DNA from: Pseudochelatococcus lubricantis
GTDB lineage: Bacteria > Pseudomonadota > Alphaproteobacteria > Rhizobiales > Beijerinckiaceae
Assembly: GCF_011762225.1 (NCBI RefSeq)
Contig: NZ_JAASQI010000001.1
Span: 620,001 to 684,000, forward strand
Direction of reading: 5' to 3'
Length of the DNA stretch: 64,000 nt
The notes under the pieces are model-generated. The model ran no database searches. It saw only the letters and a list, made by a program, of their open reading frames with translations, and was not told the DNA's origin. The position numbers and the translations under genes were made by a program. Below are positions 17,677 through 26,828 of this stretch, in pieces; position 1 is the stretch's first letter; each line of letters begins with the position of its first letter.

Positions 17677-18411
17677 ATGAGCCAGACCCTTGGAAGCGAA
17701 GGACGAATTTCGGCCGAGTACAGCGCGGCGCGCCTCGACAACCGCATGCTCTCGGACCAGGTGGCGAGCTTCCTGATTCGCGAGATCATGCTCGGCAAGC
17801 TGAAGCACGGCCAGCGCATCAACGAGGCGGAGATCGCGCGTCATCTCGGCATCAGCCGCAACCCCATCCGCGAGGCGGTGCGGCGGCTGGAGGAGCGGGG
17901 TGTGCTGGTCTCGGCGCCGCGCCGCGGCACCTTCGTGCGTACCTTCACGAAGAAGGACATCGACGACATCTTCGCATTCCGGCTGCTGGTCGAGAACTTC
18001 GCGCTCGAAAACGGCCTGGCCGCGATGACGGACGCGCATCTGCGCGAGATCACCTCCTATGCCGTGGCCATGGAAGACGCCGCGCGCAACAACGACGAAA
18101 TCGCGCTGGTGGAGAACGATCTCGCCTTTCACCTCGCGCTCTGCAAGCTCTCCGACAATCACCAGACCCTGCATGCCTTTCTCAATATCCAGGCCGAGCT
18201 GCAGTTGGTGATCACCATGGCTGAACAGCGTTTCGAGACGCTGGAGGAAGCGGCGACGGACCATTGGCCCGTGGTGCGCGCGCTGGAGACGCGCGACCTC
18301 GACAAGGCCCGCACGGCCCTTCGCGAACACATCGAGGATTCCTGGAGCCGGCTGGCGGACGTCTACGAGCGACATGATGCCGGCTCAACACCACCACCCA
18401 AGCCAGACTGA
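17677..18411 (+). CDS. GntR-family regulator with FCD domain
   Basis: A 244-residue DNA-binding regulator. The winged helix-turn-helix spans about residues 28-95, with GQRINEAEIARHLGISRNPI and REAVRRLEERG as the recognition region. The C-terminal FCD all-helical ligand-binding domain (about 105-225) carries ENDLAFHLALCKLSDNH, where His can ligate a metal. FadR/VanR-type proteins of this class usually repress a nearby catabolic operon until an acidic ligand binds. It sits between the transporter and the hydantoinase genes, so it likely controls them through the GTCCAC boxes upstream of livJ. Its 3' end lies only 13 bp before the hyuA start. Confidence 0.9.
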   Translation: MSQTLGSEGRISAEYSAARLDNRMLSDQVASFLIREIMLGKLKHGQRINEAEIARHLGISRNPIREAVRRLEERGVLVSAPRRGTFVRTFTKKDIDDIFAFRLLVENFALENGLAAMTDAHLREITSYAVAMEDAARNNDEIALVENDLAFHLALCKLSDNHQTLHAFLNIQAELQLVITMAEQRFETLEEAATDHWPVVRALETRDLDKARTALREHIEDSWSRLADVYERHDAGSTPPPKPD

Positions 18412-18424
18412 AAGGAATGAGGCC

Positions 18425-20449
18425 GTGAGCACAATCATCGGCATCGATATCGGCGGGACTTTCACGGACTTCGTGTCCTATGATACCGACACCGGCCATA
18501 TCGAGAACTGGAAGAACCTCACCACCCCCGCCGAGCCGATCGTCGGCGTCATGGAAGGACTGGGCAAGCTCGACGATCTCGGCGTCGTCAGCAAAGCGCG
18601 CCTCGGCACCACCATCGCCACAAATGCCCTGCTGACGCGCCGCGGCGCCAAGGTCGCCTACATCACCACGCAGGGGTTCCGCGACGTGCCCTTCATCCAG
18701 CGTGGCGACCGGCGCAGCCACTACGACATCACCTGGATCAAGACGCGCCCGCTCGTCGCCCGCGCCGACTGCCACGAGGTCGCGGAGCGGCTGACCGCCA
18801 AGGGCGCGGTGCACACGCCTCTCGACGAGGAGGCGGTGCGCGAGCTTGCGGCCAGGATCCGCGCCGACGGCACGATCGAGGCCGTGGCGGTCTGTACGCT
18901 CTTTTCCTACATCGACCCGGGCCATGAGCAGCGCATCCGCGAAATCCTGGCGGAGGAACTGCCCGGCATGCCGATCTCGATTTCCTACGACGTGTTGCCG
19001 AAATGGAAGGAATACGACCGCGCCTCGACCACCATCGCCGACGCCTATCTCAAGCCGGTCGTTTCCGAGAACTTCCGCGAGATGAAGGCCCGTTTCGCGC
19101 AGGCGGGCATCGGCAGCAAGGTCGGTGTGATCAAGTCGAACGGCGGCGAGGCCACGCTCGCGGGGGCCGCCGACGCGCCGGTGCAGATAACTCTTTCCGG
19201 CCCCACGGGCGCCGTGGTCGCCACGCGCATCATGTCGGAACTCACCGGCATTCCGAACCTCGTCGTCTTCGACATGGGCGGCACCTCCACCGACTGCTCC
19301 ACGGTGGTCGCCGGCAAGGAGCACGTCACCACGAGCTTCGAGATCGAATGGGGCATCCCGATCCAGATACCCATGATCGACATTCACACCATCGGCGCGG
19401 GCGGCGGCTCGATCGCATGGATCGATAAGGGCGGCATGCTGCGCATGGGGCCGCAATCGGCTGCCGCCGTGCCGGGCCCTGCCTGCTACGGCCGCGGCGG
19501 CACCGACGCGACCGTGACCGATGCCAACGTGGTTCTGGGCCGCATTTCGCCCGACAACTTTCTCGGTGGCCAGATGAAGCTGGACGCCGCCGCCGCCCGC
19601 GCGGCCGTCGCGCGCGTGGCCGAAAAGCTCGGCATGGACGTGGACGAGTGCGCCTTCGCCATGGTCCAGATCGCCAACAACAACATGCTGGGCGCGCTGC
19701 GCGCTGTCCTTCTGCAGCGCGGCCTCGACCCGCGTGATTTCACGCTCGTCGCTTCCGGCGGCGCGGGGCCGGTCCACATCTGCGATCTCATGGAGATCGC
19801 GGGCATTCCGCAGGGCCTTGTCCCGAACTATCCCGGCCAGTTCTCGGCTTTCGGTTTCATCATGACCGACGCTCGCGTCGACCGGCATCGCACCGTGCAG
19901 CAAATCTCGAAATACTTCGACGGGGAGCGCGCCACCCGCGCCATGACCGAGTTGGTCGAGGGGGCGATCGATGAGCTGAAATCGCAGGGCTACACGCAGC
20001 GCATCGAGATCCACCGCTCGATTGAGGCGCGCTACATGGGGCAGAACCACGAACTCGAACTCTCCTTTCCGGCCGACGAGTTCAGCGAGGACAACATCGC
20101 CGACATGTGGGAACGTTTCCACAGGGAGCATGAGGCCCGCTTCGGCTTCTCGATCCCCGGCGAGACTATCGAGACGGTGAATCTCAAGGTCGTGGCTGTA
20201 GCCGTTTCCGACAAGCCGGAGATGCGCGAGCTGCCGGTGACGGACGCGCCGCCGCAGCCTGCCTCGCGCCGCAAGGTGCACTTCGCCGACGGCTGGCACG
20301 AGGTGCCGGTCTACGACCGCGCGACCTTCCGGCAGGGAGACAGGATCGCCGGCCCCGCCGTGGTCGAGGAAAGCGCCTCCGTGACCATCCTTCAGCCCGG
20401 CCAGGCGCTTGGCGTCGACCGCATCGGCAACCTGATCATCTCCGCCTGA
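18425..20449 (+). CDS. hydantoinase/oxoprolinase subunit A (HyuA family)
   Basis: A 674-residue ATP-binding subunit of an ATP-dependent amidohydrolase. Family members hydrolyse N-methylhydantoin, 5-oxoproline or lactams, or act as carboxylases (acetone, acetophenone). The actin-like ATPase core shows IDIGGTFTDFVSYD near residue 7, the DMGGTSTDCS phosphate loop near 284, and GAGGGSIAWID. The GTG start at 18425 with AAGGA upstream is preferred over an ATG overlapping gntR. hyuB follows after 14 bp. Which member of the family this is cannot be decided from sequence. The Liv importer and the downstream aminotransferase favour a cyclic amide. Confidence 0.88.
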   Translation: MSTIIGIDIGGTFTDFVSYDTDTGHIENWKNLTTPAEPIVGVMEGLGKLDDLGVVSKARLGTTIATNALLTRRGAKVAYITTQGFRDVPFIQRGDRRSHYDITWIKTRPLVARADCHEVAERLTAKGAVHTPLDEEAVRELAARIRADGTIEAVAVCTLFSYIDPGHEQRIREILAEELPGMPISISYDVLPKWKEYDRASTTIADAYLKPVVSENFREMKARFAQAGIGSKVGVIKSNGGEATLAGAADAPVQITLSGPTGAVVATRIMSELTGIPNLVVFDMGGTSTDCSTVVAGKEHVTTSFEIEWGIPIQIPMIDIHTIGAGGGSIAWIDKGGMLRMGPQSAAAVPGPACYGRGGTDATVTDANVVLGRISPDNFLGGQMKLDAAAARAAVARVAEKLGMDVDECAFAMVQIANNNMLGALRAVLLQRGLDPRDFTLVASGGAGPVHICDLMEIAGIPQGLVPNYPGQFSAFGFIMTDARVDRHRTVQQISKYFDGERATRAMTELVEGAIDELKSQGYTQRIEIHRSIEARYMGQNHELELSFPADEFSEDNIADMWERFHREHEARFGFSIPGETIETVNLKVVAVAVSDKPEMRELPVTDAPPQPASRRKVHFADGWHEVPVYDRATFRQGDRIAGPAVVEESASVTILQPGQALGVDRIGNLIISA

Positions 20450-20463
20450 GAGGAGCCCGCACC

Positions 20464-22161
20464 ATGGATTTCGTGACGATGAACATCCTCGATTCGGCGA
20501 TGGTATCCATCTGCCGGGAAATGGGGATCACCCTCATGAAGACGTCCTACTCGACGATCTTCAACGAAGCGCTCGACTTCACCTGCGGTCTTGCCGACAT
20601 GAGCGGCGACATGATCGCCGTGGCCGACTACTGCCCGGCCCAGATCGGCGGCATGCCGCTTCTGGTGAAGTCCTGCCTCAAGGAAATCCCGATCGCCGAG
20701 CTGGAGGAAGGGGATATCATCCTCCATAACGATCCCTATCGGGGCGGCCTGCATACGCCGGAACACACTTTCTTCAAACCGATCTTCGTCGAGGGCGAGG
20801 TCATGGGCTTTGCAGTCGCCATCGGCCACATCGCGGAGGTCGGCGGCATGGCGCCCGGCGGTTTCTGCGGCGAGGCGACGGAGATCTTTCAGGAAGGCCT
20901 GCGCATCCCCCCGGTCAAGATCGTCAAACGCGGCGTCGACAACGTCGAGGTGTGGAAGCTGCTGCTGGCGAACGTGCGCACCCCGCGCGTGAACTACGGC
21001 GACCTCAAGGCCCTTATCGCGGCCGTCGATCTCGGGGAAAGGCAGATGCGCGGCATCTACGCCAAGTACGGCAAGGAGAAGATCCGCGAGACCGTCGCCG
21101 ACCTGCTGCTCTACTCCGAGCGCCGCATGCGCGCCGAACTGGAGGCCATTCCCGACGGCATCTATTCCTTCCACGATTTCGTGGAAAGCGACGGCGTCGA
21201 CTCTGACAGGCACTATCGTATCCAGGTCGAGGTTCACAAGAAGGGGGGCTCGATCATCGTCGACTACCACGGCTCCTCGCCACAGGCGGCGGGTCCGATC
21301 AATGCGACGCTGGGCGTTGCGACGTCGGCGGCCTACAACGCCGTGCTGCACATGACCGACCCGACGATCCCGCGCAACTCCGGCTGCTTCCGCCCGATCG
21401 AGGTCATGGCCCCTCCCGGCACCATCGTGAACGTGGACTTCCCAGCGCCCGAGGTGGGCGGCAACACGGAGACGCATCCGCGCATCGTCGGCACCATCCT
21501 GGGCGCCATGCACAGTGCCGTGCCGAACCGTGTCATGGCGGCGGAAGGCGCCACGCACTGCAATTTCGTCTTCGGCGGGGTCGATGCGGAAACGGGCGAG
21601 TACTTCGCCTGCTACGATCTCGAAGGCGTGGGCTGGGGCGGCCGCGCATTCGCGGACGGTAACGACGCGGTCGACTCCATCAACGGCAACTGCCGCATCA
21701 CGCCGGTGGAGGTTTACGAGACCCGCTTCCCGTGGCTCATCGAAGGCCTCGCCTTCAACGTCGACTCCTGCGGGGCGGGCGAGTACCGCGGGGGCGTGGG
21801 CTATACCAAGCAGATGCTCTGCGTGAACAGGGAAATCATCTGCTCGCAGATGACGGACCGGCACGTGCTGCCCCCGTGGGGGCTTGAGGGCGGCCTTGAG
21901 GGCGGGTGCGGCGCCACGCTGGTGCAGAAGGCCGGCCGTGACGATTGGCAGACGATGCGCGATGCCTACGGCAAGCCGTCGACCAGCCGCTATTCGAACG
22001 TCGCCATCAAGGAAGGCGATCGCGTACGTCTCGTCATGCCCGGGGGCGGCGGCTACGGCAATCCGCTTGCGCGCGACCGCGCGGCCGTCGCCCACGACCT
22101 GCGCGAAGGCTACATCTCACCCGAGGCTGCCGGGAAACTCTATGGGTATCGGGAGGTATAA
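20464..22161 (+). CDS. hydantoinase/oxoprolinase subunit B (HyuB family)
   Basis: A 565-residue partner of the HyuA subunit, carrying the second half of the amidohydrolase active site. Family blocks are SYSTIFNEALDFTCGL, the strongly conserved HNDPYRGGLHTPEH near residue 90, GNTETHPRIVG and the glycine-rich end VMPGGGGYGNP. Length is typical for separate B subunits. AGGAG precedes its ATG, and it ends 3 bp before the small zinc-ribbon gene. With that protein, HyuA and HyuB may form a three-subunit enzyme. Confidence 0.88.
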   Translation: MDFVTMNILDSAMVSICREMGITLMKTSYSTIFNEALDFTCGLADMSGDMIAVADYCPAQIGGMPLLVKSCLKEIPIAELEEGDIILHNDPYRGGLHTPEHTFFKPIFVEGEVMGFAVAIGHIAEVGGMAPGGFCGEATEIFQEGLRIPPVKIVKRGVDNVEVWKLLLANVRTPRVNYGDLKALIAAVDLGERQMRGIYAKYGKEKIRETVADLLLYSERRMRAELEAIPDGIYSFHDFVESDGVDSDRHYRIQVEVHKKGGSIIVDYHGSSPQAAGPINATLGVATSAAYNAVLHMTDPTIPRNSGCFRPIEVMAPPGTIVNVDFPAPEVGGNTETHPRIVGTILGAMHSAVPNRVMAAEGATHCNFVFGGVDAETGEYFACYDLEGVGWGGRAFADGNDAVDSINGNCRITPVEVYETRFPWLIEGLAFNVDSCGAGEYRGGVGYTKQMLCVNREIICSQMTDRHVLPPWGLEGGLEGGCGATLVQKAGRDDWQTMRDAYGKPSTSRYSNVAIKEGDRVRLVMPGGGGYGNPLARDRAAVAHDLREGYISPEAAGKLYGYREV

Positions 22162-22164
22162 GAC

Positions 22165-22374
22165 ATGAAATTCTCTCAGAACGGCTTCTATATCGAAAGC
22201 TACAGCAAGTGCCCGAACTGCGGCCAGCTGATGTACGAGGATGCGGAGGCGGATCGCGCGCGCCGTGTCACTCACGAAGGCAAGACCTATTGTTCCCGGC
22301 GCTGCGTCGACTGGAAGCTCGACCGCGAGGCGCGTCATGCTGCTGCGGAGAAGCTTGCGCAGCACGCTCCCTGA
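22165..22374 (+). CDS. small zinc-ribbon protein, likely third subunit of the HyuAB enzyme
   Basis: A 69-residue protein with four Cys in zinc-ribbon spacing, Cys16-x2-Cys19 (CPNC) and Cys43-x3-Cys47 (CSRRC). A basic helical tail of Arg/Lys/His/Ala follows. GGAGG lies upstream of its ATG, and only 3 bp separate it from the hyuB stop, so it is translated with HyuB. Acetone carboxylase, whose large subunits are HyuA/HyuB relatives, has a small metal-binding gamma subunit. By analogy this could be a structural or metal-binding third subunit, but that is inference. An RNA-binding or transcription-related ribbon is the alternative. Confidence 0.75.
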   Translation: MKFSQNGFYIESYSKCPNCGQLMYEDAEADRARRVTHEGKTYCSRRCVDWKLDREARHAAAEKLAQHAP

Positions 22375-22398
22375 GGCGCCGGCACCCTGAAGTGTGAT

Positions 22399-22418
22399 GG
22401 CGGGCCCGGGCGCCCGCC
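22399..22418 (+). terminator. GC-rich hairpin after the hyuAB block
   Basis: A 7-bp inverted repeat GGCGGGC / GCCCGCC with a 6-nt loop lies 25 bp after the zinc-ribbon stop codon. Only a scattered T-run follows. It probably marks the end of the liv-hyu transcript. Confidence 0.45.
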
Positions 22419-22512
22419 GTCGTTTCCCGTCTCATCTGGCCGGATGCACGGCGATCTTAGCGACGCATGTTCCATGCGCCGTGCGCTTCGGCTCGTCCCG
22501 AGGACTTCTATC

Positions 22513-23817
22513 ATGACGACCAATTCAGAATTGACGCAACGGCGGATCGACGCCATCCCGACCGGCCTCTCGCGGCACCTCGACGTCTTCATCAGCCGCG
22601 CCGAGAACGCGGAATTGTGGGATGTCGAGGGCAACCGCTACATAGACTTCGCCTCCGGCATCGCCGTGACCAATACCGGCCACCGTCACCCTCGTGTGCT
22701 GGCTGCCGTGCGCGCGCAGCTCGATTCCTTCACGCACACCTCGTTCCAGACGACGCCCTACGCCAGCTATGTCGAGGTTTGCGAGCGGCTGAACGCGCTG
22801 GTGCCCGGGGACTTCGCCAAGAAGACCTATCTCGTTTCCACCGGCGCCGAAGCCGTCGAGAACGCGGTCAAGATCGCCCGCGCGGCCACCGGACGCCCGG
22901 CCTTCGTTGCTTTCGCCGGCGCTTTCCACGGCCGCACGCTGATGGCGACGACGCTGACCGGCAAGACGACGCCCTACAAGTACGGCTTCGGGCCCCTGGT
23001 GCCCGACGTCTTCCATGTTCCCTTTCCGAGCGCCTATCACGGTGTAAGCGTCGAACAGTCGCTGGCTGCGCTCGACTTCCTGTTCAGGACAAGCGTTCAT
23101 CCCGAGCGTGTGGCGGGCATCATCGTCGAGCCGGTGCAGGGTGAGGGCGGCTTCAATCCGGCCCCGCCCGAGTTCCTGCAGGCGCTGCGCAAGGTCTGCG
23201 ATACCCACGGCATCCTGCTGATCGCCGACGAAATCCAGACGGGCTTCGGCCGGACGGGCCGCATGTTCGCCATCGAGCACGCGGGCATCGCCGCGGATCT
23301 CGTGACCTTGGCGAAAGGTCTCGGGGGCGGTTTTCCCATCGCCGGCGTCACGGGCCGCGCCGACGTGATGGAGAAGGTGCCGCCGGGTGGCGTGGGCGGG
23401 ACGTTCGCCGGCAGCCCCTTGTCCTGCGCCGCCGCGCTCGCCGTGCTCGACGTCATCGAGGAGGAGGGTCTCGTCGCGCGTGCAGCCGACATCGGCAGCA
23501 GGATTCGCACTGTTCTGGATGGCTGGCAGGGCTCCAACGCCTTCGCGGCCTGCATCGGCGATATCCGCAACCTGGGCTCCATGGCAGCCCTTGAGCTTGT
23601 GCACGATCGGGACGGCGAGCGCCCGTGGCCGGAACTGACACGCTTGCTGACCCGAAAGGCCGCGGCCAACGGTCTCGTCCTGCTGACCTGTGGCGTTCAC
23701 GGCAATGTAATCCGGCTGCTCCCGCCGCTCACGATTCCGGACGCGATTCTCGACGAAGGGATCGCGATCATGGAACGCAGCCTGCATGAAGCGCTGCAAG
23801 AGCTGTCCGTGCAATGA
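22513..23817 (+). CDS. gabT: class III aminotransferase, 4-aminobutyrate transaminase-like
   Basis: A 434-residue PLP enzyme transferring the omega-amino group of GABA (or a related omega-amino acid or diamine) to 2-oxoglutarate, giving succinate semialdehyde. Seen are TGAEAVENAVKIARAATGRP and AFHGRTLMATTLTGK. LIADEIQTGFGRTG carries PLP-contacting Asp238, and TLAKGLGGGFPIAGV carries the Schiff-base Lys268. The start at MTTNSELTQRR (22513) has GAGGA upstream. A longer frame from 22444 is less likely. It follows the hyu block by 138 bp and is convergent with puuB. In this setting it would consume GABA made by putrescine breakdown. PatA/SpuC-type diamine activity is possible. Confidence 0.9.
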   Translation: MTTNSELTQRRIDAIPTGLSRHLDVFISRAENAELWDVEGNRYIDFASGIAVTNTGHRHPRVLAAVRAQLDSFTHTSFQTTPYASYVEVCERLNALVPGDFAKKTYLVSTGAEAVENAVKIARAATGRPAFVAFAGAFHGRTLMATTLTGKTTPYKYGFGPLVPDVFHVPFPSAYHGVSVEQSLAALDFLFRTSVHPERVAGIIVEPVQGEGGFNPAPPEFLQALRKVCDTHGILLIADEIQTGFGRTGRMFAIEHAGIAADLVTLAKGLGGGFPIAGVTGRADVMEKVPPGGVGGTFAGSPLSCAAALAVLDVIEEEGLVARAADIGSRIRTVLDGWQGSNAFAACIGDIRNLGSMAALELVHDRDGERPWPELTRLLTRKAAANGLVLLTCGVHGNVIRLLPPLTIPDAILDEGIAIMERSLHEALQELSVQ

Positions 23818-23821
23818 CGAT

Positions 23822-23853
23822 CCGGCGGCGGGAGCATGCTCTGCCGCCGCCGG
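23822..23853. terminator. bidirectional hairpin between gabT and puuB
   Basis: A 10-bp GC-rich inverted repeat (CCGGCGGCGG pairing with GCCGCCGG-rich arm ending CCGG) encloses the palindrome GAGCATGCTC. It lies between two convergent stop codons and could end both transcripts. It lacks a clear T tract. Confidence 0.5.
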
Positions 23854-23857
23854 GACT

Positions 23858-25138
23858 CTAGATGCCTAGCCGGTCGCGCAGCCCGTACCACCAGGCGCCG
23901 AGAACCGTGAGCGGCACCCGCAGGGCGCGACCGCCGGGGAAGGGGACATAGGGCAGGTTCGCGAAAGCGTCGAAGCGCGTGGCATCGCCGTCGATGGCCT
24001 CCGCTATCAGCCTGCCGGCGAGGTGGGTGCTGGTGACGCCATGGCCGCTGCAGCCGTGCGCGAAGTAAAGGTTGTTGCCGATGCGGCCGAGGTGCGGAAT
24101 GCGGGTGAGCGTCAGCGCAAAGTTGCCGCTCCACAGATAGTCGAAACGGACGTTCCGCAGCGCCGGGAAGACCTTCGCGAAATGCGGCCGCAGCCGCGCC
24201 TCGATGTCGGCGGGTTCGTCGCCGCCATAGACGATGCCGCCGCCGAACAGGATGCGGTGATCGGCTGTCGGCCGGTAGTAGTCGAGCACGTAGTTGGCAT
24301 CCTCCACCGCCGTGAGCGTCGGAAACAGGTCTCTGATGGTCGCTTCGCCAAGCACCTCCGTGGTCACGACCTGGGTGGAGACCGGCATTACCTTGTCCTC
24401 AAGGAACGGGATGACGCCGTTGAGATAGGCATTTCCGCACGCCACGGCGAAGGTGGCCCGCACTTCGCCGGTCGCTGTCGCCACCACGGCCTTGCCGCCT
24501 TCTGTCCGCACGCCGATCACGGGGGATTGCTCGAAAATCCTGCCGCCAAGAGATTCGACGGCGGCGGCCTCGCCGAGCGCGAGGTTGAGCGGGTGGATGT
24601 GCCCGCCGCGGTGGTCGATGAGGCCGCCGACGTAGCAATCGGCCTTCACTTGCCGGCGCAGGCCCTCCCTGTCCAGCAGTTCGAGCCCGTCGTGGCCGAA
24701 GCCCGCCCAGTGGTCGCGGACATGCGCGAGTTCGCGCAACTGCTTGGCGTTGAAGGCCGCGAAGACGTTGGTGGGGCGATAGTCGCAGGCGATGCCGTAC
24801 TTTTCGATCCGTTCGCGGATTATGTCCCCGCCTTCGAGCGACATGGCGCCCAGCGCCTTCGCCGCTGCGTTGCCATAGCGCCAGGCGATGTTTTCGAGAT
24901 CGCGGCTGTAGCCGTTGACGATCTGCCCGCCGTTGCGGCCGGACGCGCCCCAGCCCACTTTCGCGGCTTCGAGGACAACCACCCTGTACCCGCGCTCGGA
25001 TAGATGAAGTGCGGTCGACAGGCCCGTATAGCCCGCGCCGATGACACAGACATCGGTTTCGATGCTGCCTTCCAGCGAGTTGCGCAAGGGGAACGGGTTT
25101 GCCGTCGCGGCGTAGTAGGAGGCAATATGGCTGGTCAT
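23858..25138 (-). CDS. puuB: FAD-dependent gamma-glutamylputrescine oxidase
   Basis: A 426-residue DAO-family flavoprotein close to PuuB, which oxidises gamma-glutamylputrescine to the aminobutyraldehyde with release of ammonia and H2O2. FAD motif VIGAGYTGLSTALHLSERG begins near residue 31. GWGASGRNGGQIVNGYSRD and the C-terminal FAHGCSGHGVTSTHLAGRLI are characteristic of the PuuB group. It follows puuA by 12 bp on the same strand, the first two steps of the Puu pathway in order. The start has no rival in-frame Met nearby. Confidence 0.88.
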   Translation of the reverse strand: MTSHIASYYAATANPFPLRNSLEGSIETDVCVIGAGYTGLSTALHLSERGYRVVVLEAAKVGWGASGRNGGQIVNGYSRDLENIAWRYGNAAAKALGAMSLEGGDIIRERIEKYGIACDYRPTNVFAAFNAKQLRELAHVRDHWAGFGHDGLELLDREGLRRQVKADCYVGGLIDHRGGHIHPLNLALGEAAAVESLGGRIFEQSPVIGVRTEGGKAVVATATGEVRATFAVACGNAYLNGVIPFLEDKVMPVSTQVVTTEVLGEATIRDLFPTLTAVEDANYVLDYYRPTADHRILFGGGIVYGGDEPADIEARLRPHFAKVFPALRNVRFDYLWSGNFALTLTRIPHLGRIGNNLYFAHGCSGHGVTSTHLAGRLIAEAIDGDATRFDAFANLPYVPFPGGRALRVPLTVLGAWWYGLRDRLGI

Positions 25139-25150
25139 CGAAGTTCCGTT

Positions 25151-26521
25151 TCAGAGCACGCCGAGATACGAGGAGTATTCCGCATCGGTGACGCGGCGCG
25201 CCATCTTGTTGCGCTCCTGCCATTTCACCGCGAGAAACACCTTGTGGAAGTCCACGCCGAGGCTGTCGCGCAGCAGCGGACTGTCGCGGAAAAGGTCGAT
25301 CGCCCAGTCCCAGTCGCTCGGCAGCGGCTTGTTGACGGAAGAGCGCACGTAGGCGCTGCCCTGCACCGGCTCGCCGGGGTCACACTTGTTCTCCAGCCCG
25401 TAGAGCACGCCGGCTATGATGGCAGCGAGCACCAGATAGGGGTTGCCATCGGCGCCGGCGACGCGGTGCTCGAAACGCCGTGCCTTCGGGCTGCTGTTGG
25501 GGATGCGCACGGAGGCGGTGCGGTTCTCGTAACCCCAGTTGCCGTAGGTGGGCGCATGGGTGCCGGCCTGAAAGCGGCGGTATCCGTTGAGGTTGGGCGC
25601 GAAGACGAGCATCGACGGCCCCATGAATTCGAGCACGCCGCCCACCGCGTGTCGCAGGGCATCGGACCCGCGCTCGGTCCCGTCGTCGAAGATGTTGTTT
25701 CCCTCCGCGTCGAGCGCGCTGCAATGGATGTGGAAACCCGATCCGGACTGGCTGCCGTAGGGCTTGGGCATGAAGGTGGCGTGCAACTGGTGACGCCGGG
25801 CGACGCTGCGCACGATACGCTTGAAAAGCACCGCCTGATCGGCCGCGAGCACCGGATCATCGATATGTTCGAGGTTGATCTCGAACTGTCCTGGCCCATT
25901 CTCGACGATGCAGGTGTCGCCAGGGACATCCTGGGCCGCGCAGGCATCCCGGATCTCCGTGAAGACACTGGAAAACTCGTCGAGTTCATCCATCGAGTAG
26001 AGCTGAGAGACTTCAATAGGGTAGCCGGATTCCGGCGCGGCCGGGGGGCGTGGACGGCCTGTCTTCAGTACATCGCCGTTCATCAGATAGAATTCCAGCT
26101 CCGTGGCCACGACGAGCCTGAGCCCTATTGTCCGGGCGCGTTCTACCTGGTGCACCAGCACCTGGCGCGGGTCCACCATGAAGGGCGTGCCATCAGGGTT
26201 GTTCATGGAGAGCAGCATTTGTGCCCTCGGGCGCTGCGCCCACGGCACGGAGGTCAGCCCCGAGCCGCATGGCATGCAGGAGCCGTCGCTGTCACCGGTT
26301 TCCCATACGAGGCCGTTCTCCGGAACGTCCTCTCCCCAGATGTCGAGGGCGAGCGCAGAACGTGGCAGCTTCATGCCGCTTTCGTAGAGTCTGTCGAGGC
26401 TGGAGATGGGAACGCGCTTGCCGCGCAGGATGCCGTTCAGGTCGGAGATCAGCAGGTCGACCTCCTCTATGTTCTCGTTCCGACGCAGGAATGCGTGCGC
26501 CTGCTCAAGGTCCAATGACAC
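25151..26521 (-). CDS. puuA: gamma-glutamylputrescine synthetase (glutamine synthetase family)
   Basis: A 456-residue ATP-dependent ligase joining glutamate to putrescine, the entry step of the Puu pathway. The GS fold is clear: VDLLISDLNGILRGKRV at the N-terminus and NGPGQFEINLEH (metal-binding Glu). GSGFHIHCSA and NRTASVRIPNS follow, then RFEHRVAGADGNPYLVLAA for ATP and glutamate. It lacks the adenylylation loop region of true GlnA and is the length of PuuA. It is the first gene of the puuA-puuB operon. Paired TGATCA boxes lie 100-140 bp upstream and suggest control by the divergently encoded GntR protein. Confidence 0.87.
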   Translation of the reverse strand: MSLDLEQAHAFLRRNENIEEVDLLISDLNGILRGKRVPISSLDRLYESGMKLPRSALALDIWGEDVPENGLVWETGDSDGSCMPCGSGLTSVPWAQRPRAQMLLSMNNPDGTPFMVDPRQVLVHQVERARTIGLRLVVATELEFYLMNGDVLKTGRPRPPAAPESGYPIEVSQLYSMDELDEFSSVFTEIRDACAAQDVPGDTCIVENGPGQFEINLEHIDDPVLAADQAVLFKRIVRSVARRHQLHATFMPKPYGSQSGSGFHIHCSALDAEGNNIFDDGTERGSDALRHAVGGVLEFMGPSMLVFAPNLNGYRRFQAGTHAPTYGNWGYENRTASVRIPNSSPKARRFEHRVAGADGNPYLVLAAIIAGVLYGLENKCDPGEPVQGSAYVRSSVNKPLPSDWDWAIDLFRDSPLLRDSLGVDFHKVFLAVKWQERNKMARRVTDAEYSSYLGVL

Positions 26522-26623
26522 GATATCTTCCCCTTATTGTTACTGATCCGGAAGCGTAGGCGTTGGATGCACGCGACCACACCGGGCATCGCGAGGCCCT
26601 TCTTCCAGCAGTCTCCTATAATG

Positions 26624-26663
26624 TGATCAAAAGCGAGTGGTTTAGTCAATCGGATTTTGATCA
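26624..26663. promoter_or_regulatory. paired TGATCA boxes upstream of puuA
   Basis: TGATCA at 26624-26629 (context TAATGTGATCAAAA) and at 26658-26663 (context ATTTTGATCATAAAAT, nearly a full palindrome) start 34 bp apart. They lie about 105 and 140 bp before the puuA start codon. Spacing and form match the pair near gntR. The GntR protein encoded at 27196 is the likely ligand, by inference. Confidence 0.6.
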
Positions 26664-26828
26664 TAAAATCGTGCGGAAGCGTCGTTATTGTCGCCGTCCC
26701 TTTTCATTACCTTTGAGAAGCGGCGCGGCCGGGGGCTTTCCATCAGATTTGGACCGAAAGAGGGGGCAGGATGATTCCCGCAAATTCCCCGCGGGAGAAA
26801 TAAAGGTCGTTGACATGTAGCGAAAATG

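Noticed and set aside
18212-20299. Long open frame antisense to hyuA (about 695 codons)
   Set aside because: It mirrors the hyuA gene, has His/Arg/Asp-rich composition without domains and no ribosome binding site. Long antisense frames are expected at this GC content.
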